From positions 1 through 46,954 of the forward strand of contig CANQPF010000006.1 in NCBI GenBank assembly GCA_947625665.1: a stretch of DNA of 46,954 bases. Direction: 5' to 3'. Below the pieces are notes generated by a model that searched no databases, was not told where the DNA came from, and saw only the letters and a list, made by a program, of their open reading frames with translations. Position 1 is the first letter of the stretch. Each line of letters begins with the position of its first letter. The DNA comes from an uncultured Clostridia bacterium (GTDB lineage: Bacteria > Bacillota > Clostridia > TANB77 > CAG-508). This document shows, piece by piece, positions 1 through 8,041 of the stretch. The translations under genes and the position numbers were made by a program.

Positions 1-46
1 CAACTAATTTATCAGTATTAAAAAATATATTCTTTGTAAGCTCCAT
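1..46 (-). CDS. Partial gene running off the left edge
   Basis: Only the first 15 codons are visible. The ATG is at 46-44 on the minus strand and is preceded by a good AAGGAG ribosome binding site (complement of 54-59), so the start is convincing. The visible N-terminus begins MELTKNIFFN. Such starts occur in some clostridial carbohydrate-binding-module proteins, but the fragment is too short to assign a function. Confidence 0.55.
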   Translation of the reverse strand, partial: MELTKNIFFNTDKLV

Positions 47-377
47 CACAAATCTCCTTATTAATTTATCTTTTGCTAGCATCATTATAATATTAAAAAT
101 TACAAAGTTCAATAGTTTTTTCAAAAAAAAGACCAAAATAACAAAATGTAATAAAATTGTAAAATAAATGAAATAAAGTAAAAATAAACAATTTACAAAA
201 ATAAAAACTCTAAAAAAGCTCACAACCCACTAAAAAATATACGAGCATAAGTTATGAAGCAAATAGACTTAAGAATAAAAACTCTAAAAGGATAATATAA
301 TCAAATAAATATTGTAAAAAAACAAAATTTATGATAGTATCTAGGAAAGGAAAAAAATAAAAGGAAAGAGATGTAAG
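47..377 (+). promoter_or_regulatory. Intergenic region with VanW gene promoter
   Basis: This 331-bp AT-rich gap separates two divergent genes. A sigma-A promoter for the VanW gene is visible: TTGTAA at 312-317, a 17-bp spacer, and TAGTAT at 335-340. An AAGGAAAGAG ribosome binding site lies just before the ATG at 378. I see nothing else in the gap. Confidence 0.5.
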
Positions 378-2255
378 ATGGAGAAAGAAAAAGAAAAAAA
401 GAGAGGAGAAAAGCCTCAGAACAAAAAGGACGTAGAGAATATTAATAAAGAAAAAACTAGTAAAGAAAAAATTAATAAAACAGAAAAAAACAACAATAAA
501 GAAACAAAAAAAGAAGAAAAAAGTGGCTTCAAACCAGTAAGCAAAACAGAAAAAAAACAATACACAATGTATGAAGAAACGAAAAACAAGAAAAAAGCAA
601 TAAAAACAAGAATATTAATAGGAATAGCCACAATAGCAATAATACTAGTAATGACGACAATATTTGCAATAATAAACATGAACAACTCAAACATCTTAAA
701 AGGAATAACCATAGAAGGAATAGATGTTTCAAACTTAAGTAAAACAGAAGCAATAGACAAACTAAACAAAATATATGAAGACAAACTAAAAACAGAAATA
801 GAATATAAATACGAAGACTATGAGACAGCAATAGACCTAAACGTACTAGAAACAAAATATGAAGTAGAAAAAGCAGTAGATGAAGCAGTACAAATAGGAA
901 AAAAAGGAAACATCTTCGCAAACAACTTCGAAATAATAAAAACATATATAGGAAAAAAAGACATAAATGTAGAAACAACAATAAATGAAGATATAGCAAA
1001 CCAAACAATAGAAGATATAGGAGCAAAACTACCAGGAATAGTAATAGAATCAAGTTACTATGTAGAAGATGAAAACCTAATTATCGGAAAAGGAACAAAA
1101 GGAATAGTAGTAGACAAAGAAAAATTCCTAGAAGAAATAAAGCAAGAAATCGAAAAAATAGAAATAACACAAGAAATAAAAGACATACCAGTAAAAGACA
1201 AAGATCCAGAACCAATAGACATACAAAAAATACACGACGAAATATATACAGAAGTAAAAGATGCATATTACACAAAAGACCCATTTGAAGTACATCCAGA
1301 AGTAGAAGGAGTAGACTTCGATGTCGAAGAAGCAAAAAAAATATTAGAAGAAGAAAAAGAAGAATATATAATACCACTAAAAATAACAAAACCAAAAGTA
1401 ACACTAAGTCAAATAGGAACAGAAGCATTTCCAGACCAACTATCAACATTCACAACAAAATATGATGCAAGCAACAAAGACAGAACAACAAACCTAAGAC
1501 TAGCATGTCAAAAACTAAATGGAAAAGTAATACTACCAGGAGAAACATTCTCATACAACCAAACACTAGGAAAAAGAACAGCAGAAGCAGGATACAAAAA
1601 CGGAAAAGTATATGAAAACGGAGAAGTAGTAGACGGAATAGGTGGAGGAATATGCCAAATATCATCAACACTATATAACACAGCATTATTAGCAAACATG
1701 GAAATAGTAGAAAGAAGAAACCATCAATTCGTAACATCATACCTACCAGCAGGAAGAGACGCAACAGTAGTATACGGATCAACAGACTTTAAATTCAAAA
1801 ACACAAGAAAATACCCAGTACGAATAGTAGCAAGTGTAAATAGTGGAATAGCAACAGTAACAATGTTTGGAATAAAAGAAGAAGAAGAATATGTAATAAG
1901 CTTTAAAACAAACACAATATCAACAATACCACCAACAACAAAATATCAAGAAGATCCATCACTAGCATCAGGAGAAGAAAAAGTAAAACAAGCAGGAACA
2001 AATGGACTAGTAACAGAAACATACATAACAAAAAAACTAAATGGAAAAGTAGTATCAACAAAATTACTATCAAGAGATACATACAATGCAATGCAAAAAG
2101 TAATACTAAAAGGAGTAGGAGCAGCATCAGCGCAACCAGCACAGCAAACACAACCAGCACAACCGGCACAACCAGTACAGCCAGCGCAACCAGCAGAAAC
2201 ACCAAAACCAACAGCAGTACCAGCACCAGAGCCAGAAGAAAGAACAAACCCATAA
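378..2255 (+). CDS. VanW family cell-wall protein with G5-like tail
   Basis: A 625-residue membrane-anchored exported protein. Residues 1-78 are a Lys/Glu-rich cytoplasmic segment, 79-100 a single transmembrane helix, and about 105-290 look like tandem peptidoglycan-binding (PG_binding_4-like) repeats. A VanW domain follows at about 375-505, with the signatures LPGETFSYN and GGGICQISSTLYN. Next is a G5-like domain (about 510-590) and a low-complexity tail of Gln-Pro-Ala repeats. VanW proteins are linked to the cell envelope and peptidoglycan, but their biochemical activity is unsettled. The gene is monocistronic, with its own promoter and a hairpin after the stop. Codons end mostly in A or C (AAC, GAC, ATA, CTA), the core-gene signature of this strand. 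The start is fixed by AAGGAAAGAG about 8 nt upstream. Confidence 0.9.
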   Translation: MEKEKEKKRGEKPQNKKDVENINKEKTSKEKINKTEKNNNKETKKEEKSGFKPVSKTEKKQYTMYEETKNKKKAIKTRILIGIATIAIILVMTTIFAIINMNNSNILKGITIEGIDVSNLSKTEAIDKLNKIYEDKLKTEIEYKYEDYETAIDLNVLETKYEVEKAVDEAVQIGKKGNIFANNFEIIKTYIGKKDINVETTINEDIANQTIEDIGAKLPGIVIESSYYVEDENLIIGKGTKGIVVDKEKFLEEIKQEIEKIEITQEIKDIPVKDKDPEPIDIQKIHDEIYTEVKDAYYTKDPFEVHPEVEGVDFDVEEAKKILEEEKEEYIIPLKITKPKVTLSQIGTEAFPDQLSTFTTKYDASNKDRTTNLRLACQKLNGKVILPGETFSYNQTLGKRTAEAGYKNGKVYENGEVVDGIGGGICQISSTLYNTALLANMEIVERRNHQFVTSYLPAGRDATVVYGSTDFKFKNTRKYPVRIVASVNSGIATVTMFGIKEEEEYVISFKTNTISTIPPTTKYQEDPSLASGEEKVKQAGTNGLVTETYITKKLNGKVVSTKLLSRDTYNAMQKVILKGVGAASAQPAQQTQPAQPAQPVQPAQPAETPKPTAVPAPEPEERTNP

Positions 2256-2311
2256 ACAACAAACTAAAACAAATAAAACTCTTAACCAAATGAAATTCCT
2301 GCAATGTAAAC

Positions 2312-2346
2312 AAGGACGCCTAAACAACAAAAAAATAGGCGTCCTT
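2312..2346 (+). terminator. Hairpin after VanW gene
   Basis: A perfect 11-bp stem, AAGGACGCCTA paired with TAGGCGTCCTT, with a 13-nt A-rich loop, 57 bp after the stop. It has no long U tract, so termination is inferred from stem strength and position. Confidence 0.6.
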
Positions 2347-2386
2347 AACTATGAATAGCTTTTCTTAGCAAAAAGCACCCAAAGTA

Positions 2387-2415
2387 TTGACAAAACGAAC
2401 TAAAAAAGCTATAAT
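2387..2415 (+). promoter_or_regulatory. Consensus promoter of the split tRNA-Lys
   Basis: TTGACA at 2387-2392, exactly 17 bp, then TATAAT at 2410-2415: a perfect sigma-A promoter. The predicted start (about 2422) is 31 nt before the tRNA 5' half. It must originally have driven the chromosomal tRNA-Lys. It now reads through the 5' half into the element and its intact tRNA-Lys, which has no obvious promoter of its own. Confidence 0.85.
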
Positions 2416-2452
2416 AAACGAAGTCGACACGATAAAACAAATATCAAAATAC

Positions 2453-2490
2453 GGGCCATTAGCTCAGTTGGTAGAGCAGCAGACTCTTAA
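2453..2490 (+). pseudogene. 5' half of tRNA-Lys(CTT), cut at the anticodon loop
   Basis: These 38 nt equal tRNA positions 1-38: acceptor strand GGGCCAT, D arm with GCTC/GAGC stem, 5' anticodon stem, and loop CTCTTAA. Homology stops exactly at the end of the anticodon loop. The missing 38 nt lie 8.85 kb away at 11339-11376, and together they rebuild a 76-nt tRNA with CCA. This half cannot work alone. It marks the left junction (attL) of the integrated element. Confidence 0.88.
2483..2490 (+). other. attL core ACTCTTAA
   Basis: The 8-bp direct repeat ACTCTTAA occurs here, at the right junction 11331-11338, and inside the intact tRNA at 2656-2663. It spans tRNA position 31 plus the seven anticodon-loop nucleotides. 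This is a classic crossover site for tyrosine integrases that target tRNA anticodon loops. Confidence 0.8.
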
Positions 2491-2578
2491 ACAATTAGTG
2501 TACTAAATGGACTAGTAACTTAAAAATATTGATATATAAGCAATAAACAATAATACAAAAAAATATACTAAAAATAAC

Positions 2579-2613
2579 ATTTACACAGTTTTACACAATT
2601 TTTATGTGTAAAA
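2579..2613. repeat. Putative integrase arm-type sites, left end
   Basis: Two overlapping direct copies, TTTACACAGTTTT (2580-2592) and TTTTACACAATTTTT (2589-2603), plus an inverted TTTACACAT-like copy (2604-2613). Another inverted copy, AAAACTGTGTAAATTGT, lies at 2737-2753 between the tRNA and the integrase stop. The same words recur at the right end (11138-11173). Copies at both ends of an integrase element suggest arm-type binding sites. Confidence 0.55.
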
Positions 2614-2625
2614 AATATAATATAT

Positions 2626-2701
2626 GGGCCATTAACTCAGCTGGTAGAGTAGCAGACTCTTAATCTGAAAGTCCGGGGTTCGAACCCCCGATGGCTCACC
2701 A
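2626..2701 (+). tRNA. tRNA-Lys(CTT), intact, element-borne
   Basis: A complete 76-nt cloverleaf with encoded CCA. The acceptor stem GGGCCAT/ATGGCTC has seven pairs (one G-U), the D stem is ACTC/GAGT, the anticodon loop CTCTTAA (anticodon CTT, reads AAG), the T stem CGGGG/CCCCG and the T loop TTCGAAC. Position 27-43 is a G/A mismatch, shared with the rebuilt chromosomal copy. Relative to the split copy the D stem carries compensating changes (GCTC/GAGC to ACTC/GAGT) and the T stem differs, so it is a diverged homologue rather than a recent duplicate. It lies inside the element and probably restores lysine decoding. No fitting promoter lies directly upstream, so expression likely comes from the host promoter at 2387-2415. 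Confidence 0.93.
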
Positions 2702-2760
2702 TTTCAATTAATTTCACAGCTTTGGAAGTTGAAATTAAAACTGTGTAAATTGTATCAACT

Positions 2761-2794
2761 ATACTTATATAAGTTTTCTTATATAAGTATTTTT
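2761..2794 (+). terminator. Terminator after the rescue tRNA
   Basis: A perfect 13-bp stem, ATACTTATATAAG with CTTATATAAGTAT around a TTTT loop, followed by TTTTA. It ends the tRNA transcript on the plus strand and sits directly at the stop codon of the convergent integrase gene. Confidence 0.75.
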
Positions 2795-4301
2795 ATACCA
2801 CTTTTCTTTCAAAAAATATATCTTTATAAGCCTTTTGCATTGCTAACTTTTTTCGTTTAGGAGATACTCTAATATAATATTTTTGTGTTGTTTGAAAATC
2901 TGTATGCCCCATTAATCTCATTAATACAATTTGTTCCATACCCTGTTCGGAGCAAAAAGTAGCAAATGAGTGTCTTAAACCATAAGGTGTCATTTTTTCT
3001 AAATTATATTTCCTACAAAATTTTGGCAAAGCACTAGACAAAGTATCTGAAACATAGGGGTGATATGTCCTACTTAAAAACATATACTCATTTAGGGTCC
3101 ATTTTCTATTATGTCTTTTTATAGCTTGTGAATTTTTAAATAATTCTTTTTGTTCTTGTTTATGTTTTAGTAATACTTCCATTAATCTAGGCCTTAATGG
3201 TATGCTTCTATAACTTTCAGGTGTTTTCAATTTATCATCATGTCTTGTATGACCTATTGGTTTCATATCATCATCATATACAATAAACTCCTTATAAGCA
3301 TTTTTGATAATTAGCTCATTATTATTTAAGTCCATAGCAGACCATTTTAAGCCACAAGCCTCTTCTGGCCTAATACCTGTAAGCAACATTGTTTCAAATA
3401 ATAAGGACATATCAGTATTTTCTTTTTCAAAACTATTAAGCCATAAATTTTGTCTATCTGGTTCTATATAATCAGTAAGTTTTTCAATTTCTGGTTTAGA
3501 AATTTGAACAGGTTTGTCAATATTCGTTAATGGATTTTTTGTAATTTTCTTGTTTTTAATAGCATATTTAAATAAGATATTTAAAACTATATAGACATGC
3601 TTTTTTAAAGTTTGACCTTTAACTTTTTTTAATAATTGTATTATAAAATCCTCTGTTAATTCATGTAAATATAGTTTTTTATTTTTTTTGCAATAAGGAA
3701 GTATAACGTCAATAATTGTTTTATAATTACCATCAACAGTTTTCTTACTTAATGGTTTTGGATTATCTTCTGTTTTATTACATAAAGAAAATCTATATTT
3801 TATCCATTCGATAGCAAAATTTTCCAACATCACTTTGCTTTCTATTGCGGGTTCTGGCTTTTCGTAACTACTTGATAGATTTTTATTTATTGTTGGTGTA
3901 TTATTAGCAATATTTAATGGTTGATGAAATGGAAAAATGTTAGTTTGTAAACTTATATTTTGTAGAATATGTGCATTTATATTGTTAATTTTATCTACTA
4001 TAATTAATGTTTTTTGCAATATTTCTGGTGTTGATATACCAGTTTTATTGATACTATCAACTAATCTTTGCGAAACTCTATCATCAAATTTACAAGTAAT
4101 TAATCCATTGCTAAAAGCTGTATCTATGTAAGCTACAACTTTATTTAAAAGACCTAATAAAGCTAACTCTTCAGTTGTTCCACTATTCTCAATTCTTTTT
4201 GCAGGTTCACCTCCAATTTTTAATGAAATTGTAGCAATGTAATAACCATTGCGTTTTAAAGCTATTGAAACTTCATATTTTTTTGCTCTTTCTTTTTCCA
4301 A
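2793..4301 (-). CDS. int: Tyrosine recombinase / integrase
   Basis: A 502-residue site-specific recombinase that would insert and excise this element at the tRNA-Lys anticodon loop. The N-terminal region (about 8-70) is a beta-rich segment of the kind that binds arm-type DNA. About 155-265 form the SAM-like core-binding domain and about 290-490 the catalytic domain. Visible catalytic motifs are GIRPEEACGLKW (first Arg, about 310), YGLRHSF (the usual first His is Tyr, Arg retained, about 440), GHTDFQTTQKYY (His/box III) and the nucleophilic Tyr near 475. It is longer than a minimal XerC/D but normal for ICE and phage integrases. A GGAG ribosome binding site precedes the ATG. It is the last gene of a leftward set that includes the xis-like gene and lies next to attL, the usual arrangement. 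Confidence 0.93.
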   Translation of the reverse strand: MEKERAKKYEVSIALKRNGYYIATISLKIGGEPAKRIENSGTTEELALLGLLNKVVAYIDTAFSNGLITCKFDDRVSQRLVDSINKTGISTPEILQKTLIIVDKINNINAHILQNISLQTNIFPFHQPLNIANNTPTINKNLSSSYEKPEPAIESKVMLENFAIEWIKYRFSLCNKTEDNPKPLSKKTVDGNYKTIIDVILPYCKKNKKLYLHELTEDFIIQLLKKVKGQTLKKHVYIVLNILFKYAIKNKKITKNPLTNIDKPVQISKPEIEKLTDYIEPDRQNLWLNSFEKENTDMSLLFETMLLTGIRPEEACGLKWSAMDLNNNELIIKNAYKEFIVYDDDMKPIGHTRHDDKLKTPESYRSIPLRPRLMEVLLKHKQEQKELFKNSQAIKRHNRKWTLNEYMFLSRTYHPYVSDTLSSALPKFCRKYNLEKMTPYGLRHSFATFCSEQGMEQIVLMRLMGHTDFQTTQKYYIRVSPKRKKLAMQKAYKDIFFERKVV

Positions 4302-4330
4302 TATTATTTCTCCTTTCTGGTTGTAAAGAA

Positions 4331-4377
4331 GTAAACAAATTTATATTGGTAAAAGATATCAGAATAAATTTGTTTAC
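4331..4377. repeat. 14-bp inverted repeat between int and xis
   Basis: GTAAACAAATTTAT at 4331-4344 and its exact inverse ATAAATTTGTTTAC at 4364-4377, with a 19-nt spacer, in the gap between the xis-like gene and int. There is no U tract. It could be an operator, an integrase or excisionase site, or an RNA hairpin that tunes int expression. Confidence 0.5.
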
Positions 4378-4412
4378 ATTATATTATAAAATCTATCAAA
4401 AAAAAAGTAGAA

Positions 4413-4649
4413 TTAACTTAATTTGTTATAACGACCATAATTTTTTGAAAGCCAGATAGGTAATTGTTCTTTGTCAATTAATATCTTTCGGGGAAATATT
4501 AAAGCAGGGAAACCTTTCATTTTTACTAATTTTAACATAGTATTCCTACCGATATTTGTATATTTACAAGCCTCTTGAATTTTGATAAAGCAAGTTTCTT
4601 CTTTGCTATTTATCATATCAATATATTTTAAATAACTAAAATCTCTCAT
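4413..4649 (-). CDS. xis: Excisionase-like winged-helix protein
   Basis: A 78-residue small DNA-binding protein. Residues about 20-65 form a MerR/excisionase-type winged helix-turn-helix: IQEACKYTNIGRNTMLKLV, then a Pro-containing turn and a basic wing. Size and sequence resemble the Tn916-type Xis family, which bends DNA next to att sites to direct excision. It is transcribed with int (111 bp apart) and has a good AAGGAG site upstream of the ATG. A second in-frame Met at residue 11 is possible but lacks a better ribosome binding site. The family call rests on motif resemblance and position. Confidence 0.75.
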   Translation of the reverse strand: MRDFSYLKYIDMINSKEETCFIKIQEACKYTNIGRNTMLKLVKMKGFPALIFPRKILIDKEQLPIWLSKNYGRYNKLS

Positions 4650-4667
4650 TTTATTTTTCTCCTTAAC

Positions 4668-5255
4668 TTATAATAATGTTTGTATTAATGGTTTAATGAA
4701 GTCAAAATTTTGTGAATCAAGATTTTCATATATACCCTTTTCACAATAAAAATTACTTTCTTTAAATAGCATAAGTTGTAACATTACTAAACGAATAAAT
4801 ACCTCATCAATTTCTAAGCTAATATTTATATATTTATTCATAACATTACAGAGATTTTTAGCAGAATCTTTGGTTAATTTCTTTTGAAAGTTTATATTAA
4901 ATATATTAAAAAGTATCTTGTAATCCCATATAAAAAAAGGTCTTTTGTTGAAATATATTTTTTTGTAATATAATCTTTTTTCATCTACAGCAAGATATTT
5001 GCTAGAAGATAAGACTTTTTTATCAAAAGCCATATTTTTAATAAGAAAGCCTTTATCTATTAGTAGTTTATTAACAAGATAAGCAGTAATCTTATTGCAA
5101 TCTAATGTATCTTTCAATAAAGTAGCGAACTCTGTGGCAGAAATAAAATCTCCATCTCCAATAGTTTTTATAGCGATATTTGAGTTTGAATAAACAATAT
5201 AAGATAGATACAAGAATTTATCTGCTGTTATATTTAAGTTTTCAAGTATATTCAA
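4668..5255 (-). CDS. Hypothetical element protein, possible KilA-C-like fold
   Basis: 195 residues with no confident family. The middle (about 40-75, ISATEFATLLKDTL then VNKLLIDKGFLIKN) recalls the helix-turn-helix core of phage antirepressor KilA-C domains. That is only a resemblance; the rest is Lys/Phe/Ile-rich and featureless. It lies 18 bp upstream of the xis-like gene in the same direction, so a regulatory role in integration or excision is plausible. The start is unusual. The listed start is TTG, but the strong GGGAGGAGG site (complement of 5280-5288) is about 25 nt further upstream, better placed for a non-standard ATT codon at 5276. No ATG lies in frame between them. Confidence 0.6.
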   Translation of the reverse strand: MNILENLNITADKFLYLSYIVYSNSNIAIKTIGDGDFISATEFATLLKDTLDCNKITAYLVNKLLIDKGFLIKNMAFDKKVLSSSKYLAVDEKRLYYKKIYFNKRPFFIWDYKILFNIFNINFQKKLTKDSAKNLCNVMNKYINISLEIDEVFIRLVMLQLMLFKESNFYCEKGIYENLDSQNFDFIKPLIQTLL

Positions 5256-5507
5256 ATAAATATTATGTATAAGAATACACCTCCTCCCTTTTTTGAAATT
5301 GTATATTATTTATGTTTTTCGTAGCTATATAGTACCAAAATACAGCCATTTCATAAAATAAATACATTTCGAGTTTTCCTCATCGATAGAGCATACTGGC
5401 ACAATAGAAACACAACCAGCAATATATGAAATAATTCATACATAATATATGTTTCCAATAAATAACTAATATACGCATAAAGCAATAACTTATAATTGAT
5501 AAATAAA

Positions 5508-6738
5508 TTATAAATCAATTAAATTATCTGGTTCTTTAATTGGACAATCTTTAAGTGTAGTATCAAGAATAGATTTAATTACATCAGAATTACAACCAAA
5601 TTTATTTTGTAATTCATTTACTGTATGCGTATATAAGTTATAGACAAAGTCTTTATTAGTTGTTAGACCGTAGTAATTATAATTCCCCATTAAATATTGA
5701 TTTAGTGTTTTGATTGAATTATAAATACATTCTTCGATAGCTTTTGTAATTTTTTTTGTTATTTCATTACATTTTCTATCAGTTTTTTCTAATGTTGTAA
5801 CATAATTTAGCATATGATTTTGGCAATAAATATTGAAACCTAGAAAAGTAAATCTATCTGATGTATTATCATTTATGTCGAACTTTATAATTCTAGTTTT
5901 ATCTTGTTGTAATTTAAGACCAAATTGTAAAAGTCTTTCTTCAATAGTTTTATAGCAATATAAAGCCTCTTTATGACTGCTAAAGCAAGCTACAAAATCA
6001 TCGCAGTATCTTATTAAAGTATTATTACTATTTCTAGTCTTAATACCTTCCTCAAACCATACATCTAGCGTATAATGAAGATATACATTTGCTAAAATTG
6101 GAGAAATAAGACCGACCTTGAGGTGTCCCTATTTTTGTTTTATGAAACTCTCCATTTATCATAATGCCACTTTCGAGAAATCTTTTGATATATTTTATAA
6201 AATGTCTATCAATAATCTTACATTTTAGTAATTTTAATAATTTCTGATGATTTATATTATTAAAGAACCCCTCTATATCTGCTTCAACAATATATTTTGT
6301 ATTATTATTGTATATAGCATTTTTTAATTGAATTAATGCTGTATGACAATTTCTATTAGGTCGATAACCATTAGAACAATCTAAAAATATCGGTTCATAT
6401 ATTGCAGTTAAAATTTCTGACATAATAGCTTGTACTAATTTATCTTCATAGCAAGAAATACCAAGAGGTCTACTTTTGCCATTTGACTTTGGTATCTCTA
6501 GCCTACACACAGGCTGAGGATAATAAGTGCCTTTTTCAATTCTAGTAACTAAGTTTTGTAAATTACTATTAAGATTAGTGTTATATTTATACTTAGTCAT
6601 GTTATCGATACCAGTTGCTTTATTTCCGTTCATAGAATTATGAACTTCTTTCAACTTATCAATAGTAAAATACTTCATTAAGTTTTGCACATTATTATAT
6701 TTTTTTAGCTGTTGTTTAATATTTCTTTCAAGACTCAT
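5508..6738 (-). CDS. Group II-type reverse transcriptase, read through a +1 shift at CGG
   Basis: Two frames together encode a 409-residue reverse transcriptase of the group II intron maturase type without an endonuclease domain. Frame 1 (6738-6115, 208 codons) holds the fingers, with KATGIDNMTK, IPKSNGKSRPLGI, NGYRPNRNCHTAL and the palm motif VEADIEGFFNNI, and ends at GTPQG. Frame 2 (6113-5508) continues without loss with GLISPILANVYLHY, the catalytic RYCDDF (usual YADD, here YCDD), LGF, and a thumb with NYNYYGL. The switch is at CGG (6114-6112): skipping its C gives the invariant QGG motif. No ORF-internal stop or other lesion is seen. I find no group II domain V/VI next to it, so it may be an intron-free RT. 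Start ATG with an AAAGGAGG site. Likely expressed from the 6739-7072 region. Confidence 0.82.
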
Positions 6739-7072
6739 TTTTTATTCCTCCTTTCTTTAATGAAATTGTTTGTATTTCTTGACAAAGTGCACTTTTCATA
6801 TTATACTATTTAATAAATAATTAAGTCTTGAATGGATAAGCTTAATAATATTTAAGCATAAATAGACATATAAAGACGATTGCAAGTATGTTTAATTTTT
6901 GGAATTGGTAGTTCTCTAATAAACAAACTTGCTTTTTTATTTTTCTGTCAAGAAATATAACTTTGATTAAATTGGTTATATGCTCTTTAACCTAAATATA
7001 TATTATAGCCCTTTTTTATCAAAGTCAATGAAAATGTTAAAATCATATAGTTTATAAGAAAGGTGGATATAT
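6739..7072. promoter_or_regulatory. Divergent control region between RT and repressor
   Basis: This 334-bp gap separates the leftward RT from the rightward XRE gene. On the plus strand there is a near-perfect promoter, TTGACA (6779-6784), 17 bp, TATACT (6802-6807), whose -35/spacer contains the 12-bp palindrome AAAGTGCACTTT (6784-6795), a good operator candidate for the XRE protein. A 12-bp inverted repeat, TATTTCTTGACA at 6773-6784 and TGTCAAGAAATA at 6947-6958, brackets 162 bp. On the minus strand a weaker promoter (TTGACT at 7028-7023, -10 near 7007-7000) could drive the RT with a long leader. Confidence 0.5.
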
Positions 7073-7744
7073 ATGGAAAAAATGTTGAAAAAAGAACAAA
7101 GTGTAAAAGAAGAAAGAGAAGATAATTATAATAAACCAGTTAATAAATGGTTACGAGAGTATTTAGAGCAGATAAGCCCAGGATATGGACATAAAGTAGA
7201 TAGTGATAAAGAATTTGCTAATAAATGTAAAATAAAATATAGTAGAATTAGAAATATTACAAATGGAAATGCACAGGTAAATATTGAAGATTTAATGAAA
7301 ATCTCAAAAGCTACAGGAATATCTTGCGATGAAATTATATTAAAAAAAGAAGTTCCAAAAAATTTAAATTTAAACGCTATTGATGTAGTATCAAAAGAAG
7401 CTTACAATGTAATGAGTAAACATACAATACAGAAAAATGTTTTATTTCAAGTGCCATATAGAGATAACTTTCTTAATTTTTTGAGCTATTTGATTTGCGA
7501 AGAGAACTTTATAAATACATTATCTGAAAAATCATATAAAATATTAGAAGATATTAAAAGTAGTAATATAGAAATAGATATGACAAAGTGCAAAGATGAA
7601 AAAGATTTTTTGAGTAAACCTAATAACAAGTTGATAAAAAAAGAAATAAATGAATTAATAACAGATAAAAAAATAAGACAAGATGTAAGAAAAATAATAT
7701 GTAAATATATCTATCAAGAATTATTAAAAAGTTATCGTATATAG
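7073..7744 (+). CDS. XRE-family transcriptional repressor
   Basis: A 223-residue protein with a Cro/CI-type helix-turn-helix at about 45-95 (EFANKCKIKYSRIRNITNG, then NIEDLMKISKATGISCDEI). The C-terminal half is helical, Lys-rich and unrecognised; it lacks the Ser-Lys autoprotease signature of LexA/CI. It is transcribed away from the int/RT genes and is most simply the element's lysogeny-type repressor, acting on the palindrome in the 6739-7072 region. The ribosome binding site is AAAGGTGG, 7 nt before the ATG. Codons end mainly in T or A and AAC/GAC are rare, unlike nearby core genes. Function is inferred from domain and position. Confidence 0.78.
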   Translation: MEKMLKKEQSVKEEREDNYNKPVNKWLREYLEQISPGYGHKVDSDKEFANKCKIKYSRIRNITNGNAQVNIEDLMKISKATGISCDEIILKKEVPKNLNLNAIDVVSKEAYNVMSKHTIQKNVLFQVPYRDNFLNFLSYLICEENFINTLSEKSYKILEDIKSSNIEIDMTKCKDEKDFLSKPNNKLIKKEINELITDKKIRQDVRKIICKYIYQELLKSYRI

Positions 7745-7878
7745 CTAAAATATATATTAACGAATTGTAACCACAAAATATATAAACATATAACTTTGTA
7801 CTTAAGCAAAAAATATTAGAATGTAATTATAAATGCAATAGATATATAAAATATACAAGTTTTATACCAAAAAATAAA

Positions 7879-7907
7879 TTGACGAAATAAGTTATATGCA
7901 TTATAAT
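7879..7907 (+). promoter_or_regulatory. Promoter of the type I toxin mRNA
   Basis: TTGACG at 7879-7884, 17 bp, then TATAAT at 7902-7907. The predicted start near 7914 gives a leader of about 40 nt. In it CCTTT and AAAGG segments can fold near the ribosome binding site, as in Fst-type toxin mRNAs where a 5' stem limits translation. Confidence 0.8.
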
Positions 7908-7953
7908 AAATCCATCCTTTTTTGGAGGAAATCTAGGAAAGGAGGGTAACTCA

Positions 7954-8034
7954 ATGACAGCGTTCGATTTAATCTTTTTTCTCATAGTATTGCTTTTAGG
8001 CAAGAATTGGGGAAAAGATGACGGCAAAAGGTAG
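7954..8034 (+). CDS. Small hydrophobic type I toxin (Fst/holin-like)
   Basis: A 26-residue peptide beginning MTAFDLIFFLIVLLLG and ending in a charged tail (KNWGKDDGKR): one membrane segment and a polar C-terminus, the layout of Fst, TxpA and holin-like type I toxins that damage membrane function when unpaired. AAAGGAGGG lies 5-12 nt before the ATG. It has its own consensus promoter and ends at a strong terminator. The start codon region contains direct repeat AACTC-AAT-GACAGCGTTC (7948-7965), matched downstream by AACTCGACAGCGTTC (8114-8128), which is transcribed in the opposite direction as part of the antitoxin RNA. On the element it would act as a stability module. The peptide itself is too short for a firm family call; the locus architecture is the main evidence. 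Confidence 0.78.
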   Translation: MTAFDLIFFLIVLLLGKNWGKDDGKR

Positions 8035-8041
8035 AAATACC

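Noticed and set aside
529..2330. Several long ORFs on the minus strand opposite the VanW gene, rich in Leu/Phe
   Set aside because: They are shadows produced by the A-rich coding strand. No ribosome binding sites or family motifs, and the opposite strand encodes a clear VanW protein.
2453..2490. A functional second tRNA-Lys
   Set aside because: It stops at the anticodon loop; no 3' half follows within a plausible intron length, and its exact complement lies at 11339.
6739..6990. Retron-type system: RT with upstream bracketed RNA
   Set aside because: The RT has the group II signatures GTPQGG, long fingers and a maturase-like thumb, without retron NAxxH and VTG motifs. One arm of the inverted repeat is better explained as a -35 element. 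Kept only as a possible structured RNA.
5256..6990. A complete group II intron
   Set aside because: I could not find a convincing domain V (AGC...GNRA...GUUC-type hairpin) downstream of the RT, nor a clear GUGYG 5' end upstream.
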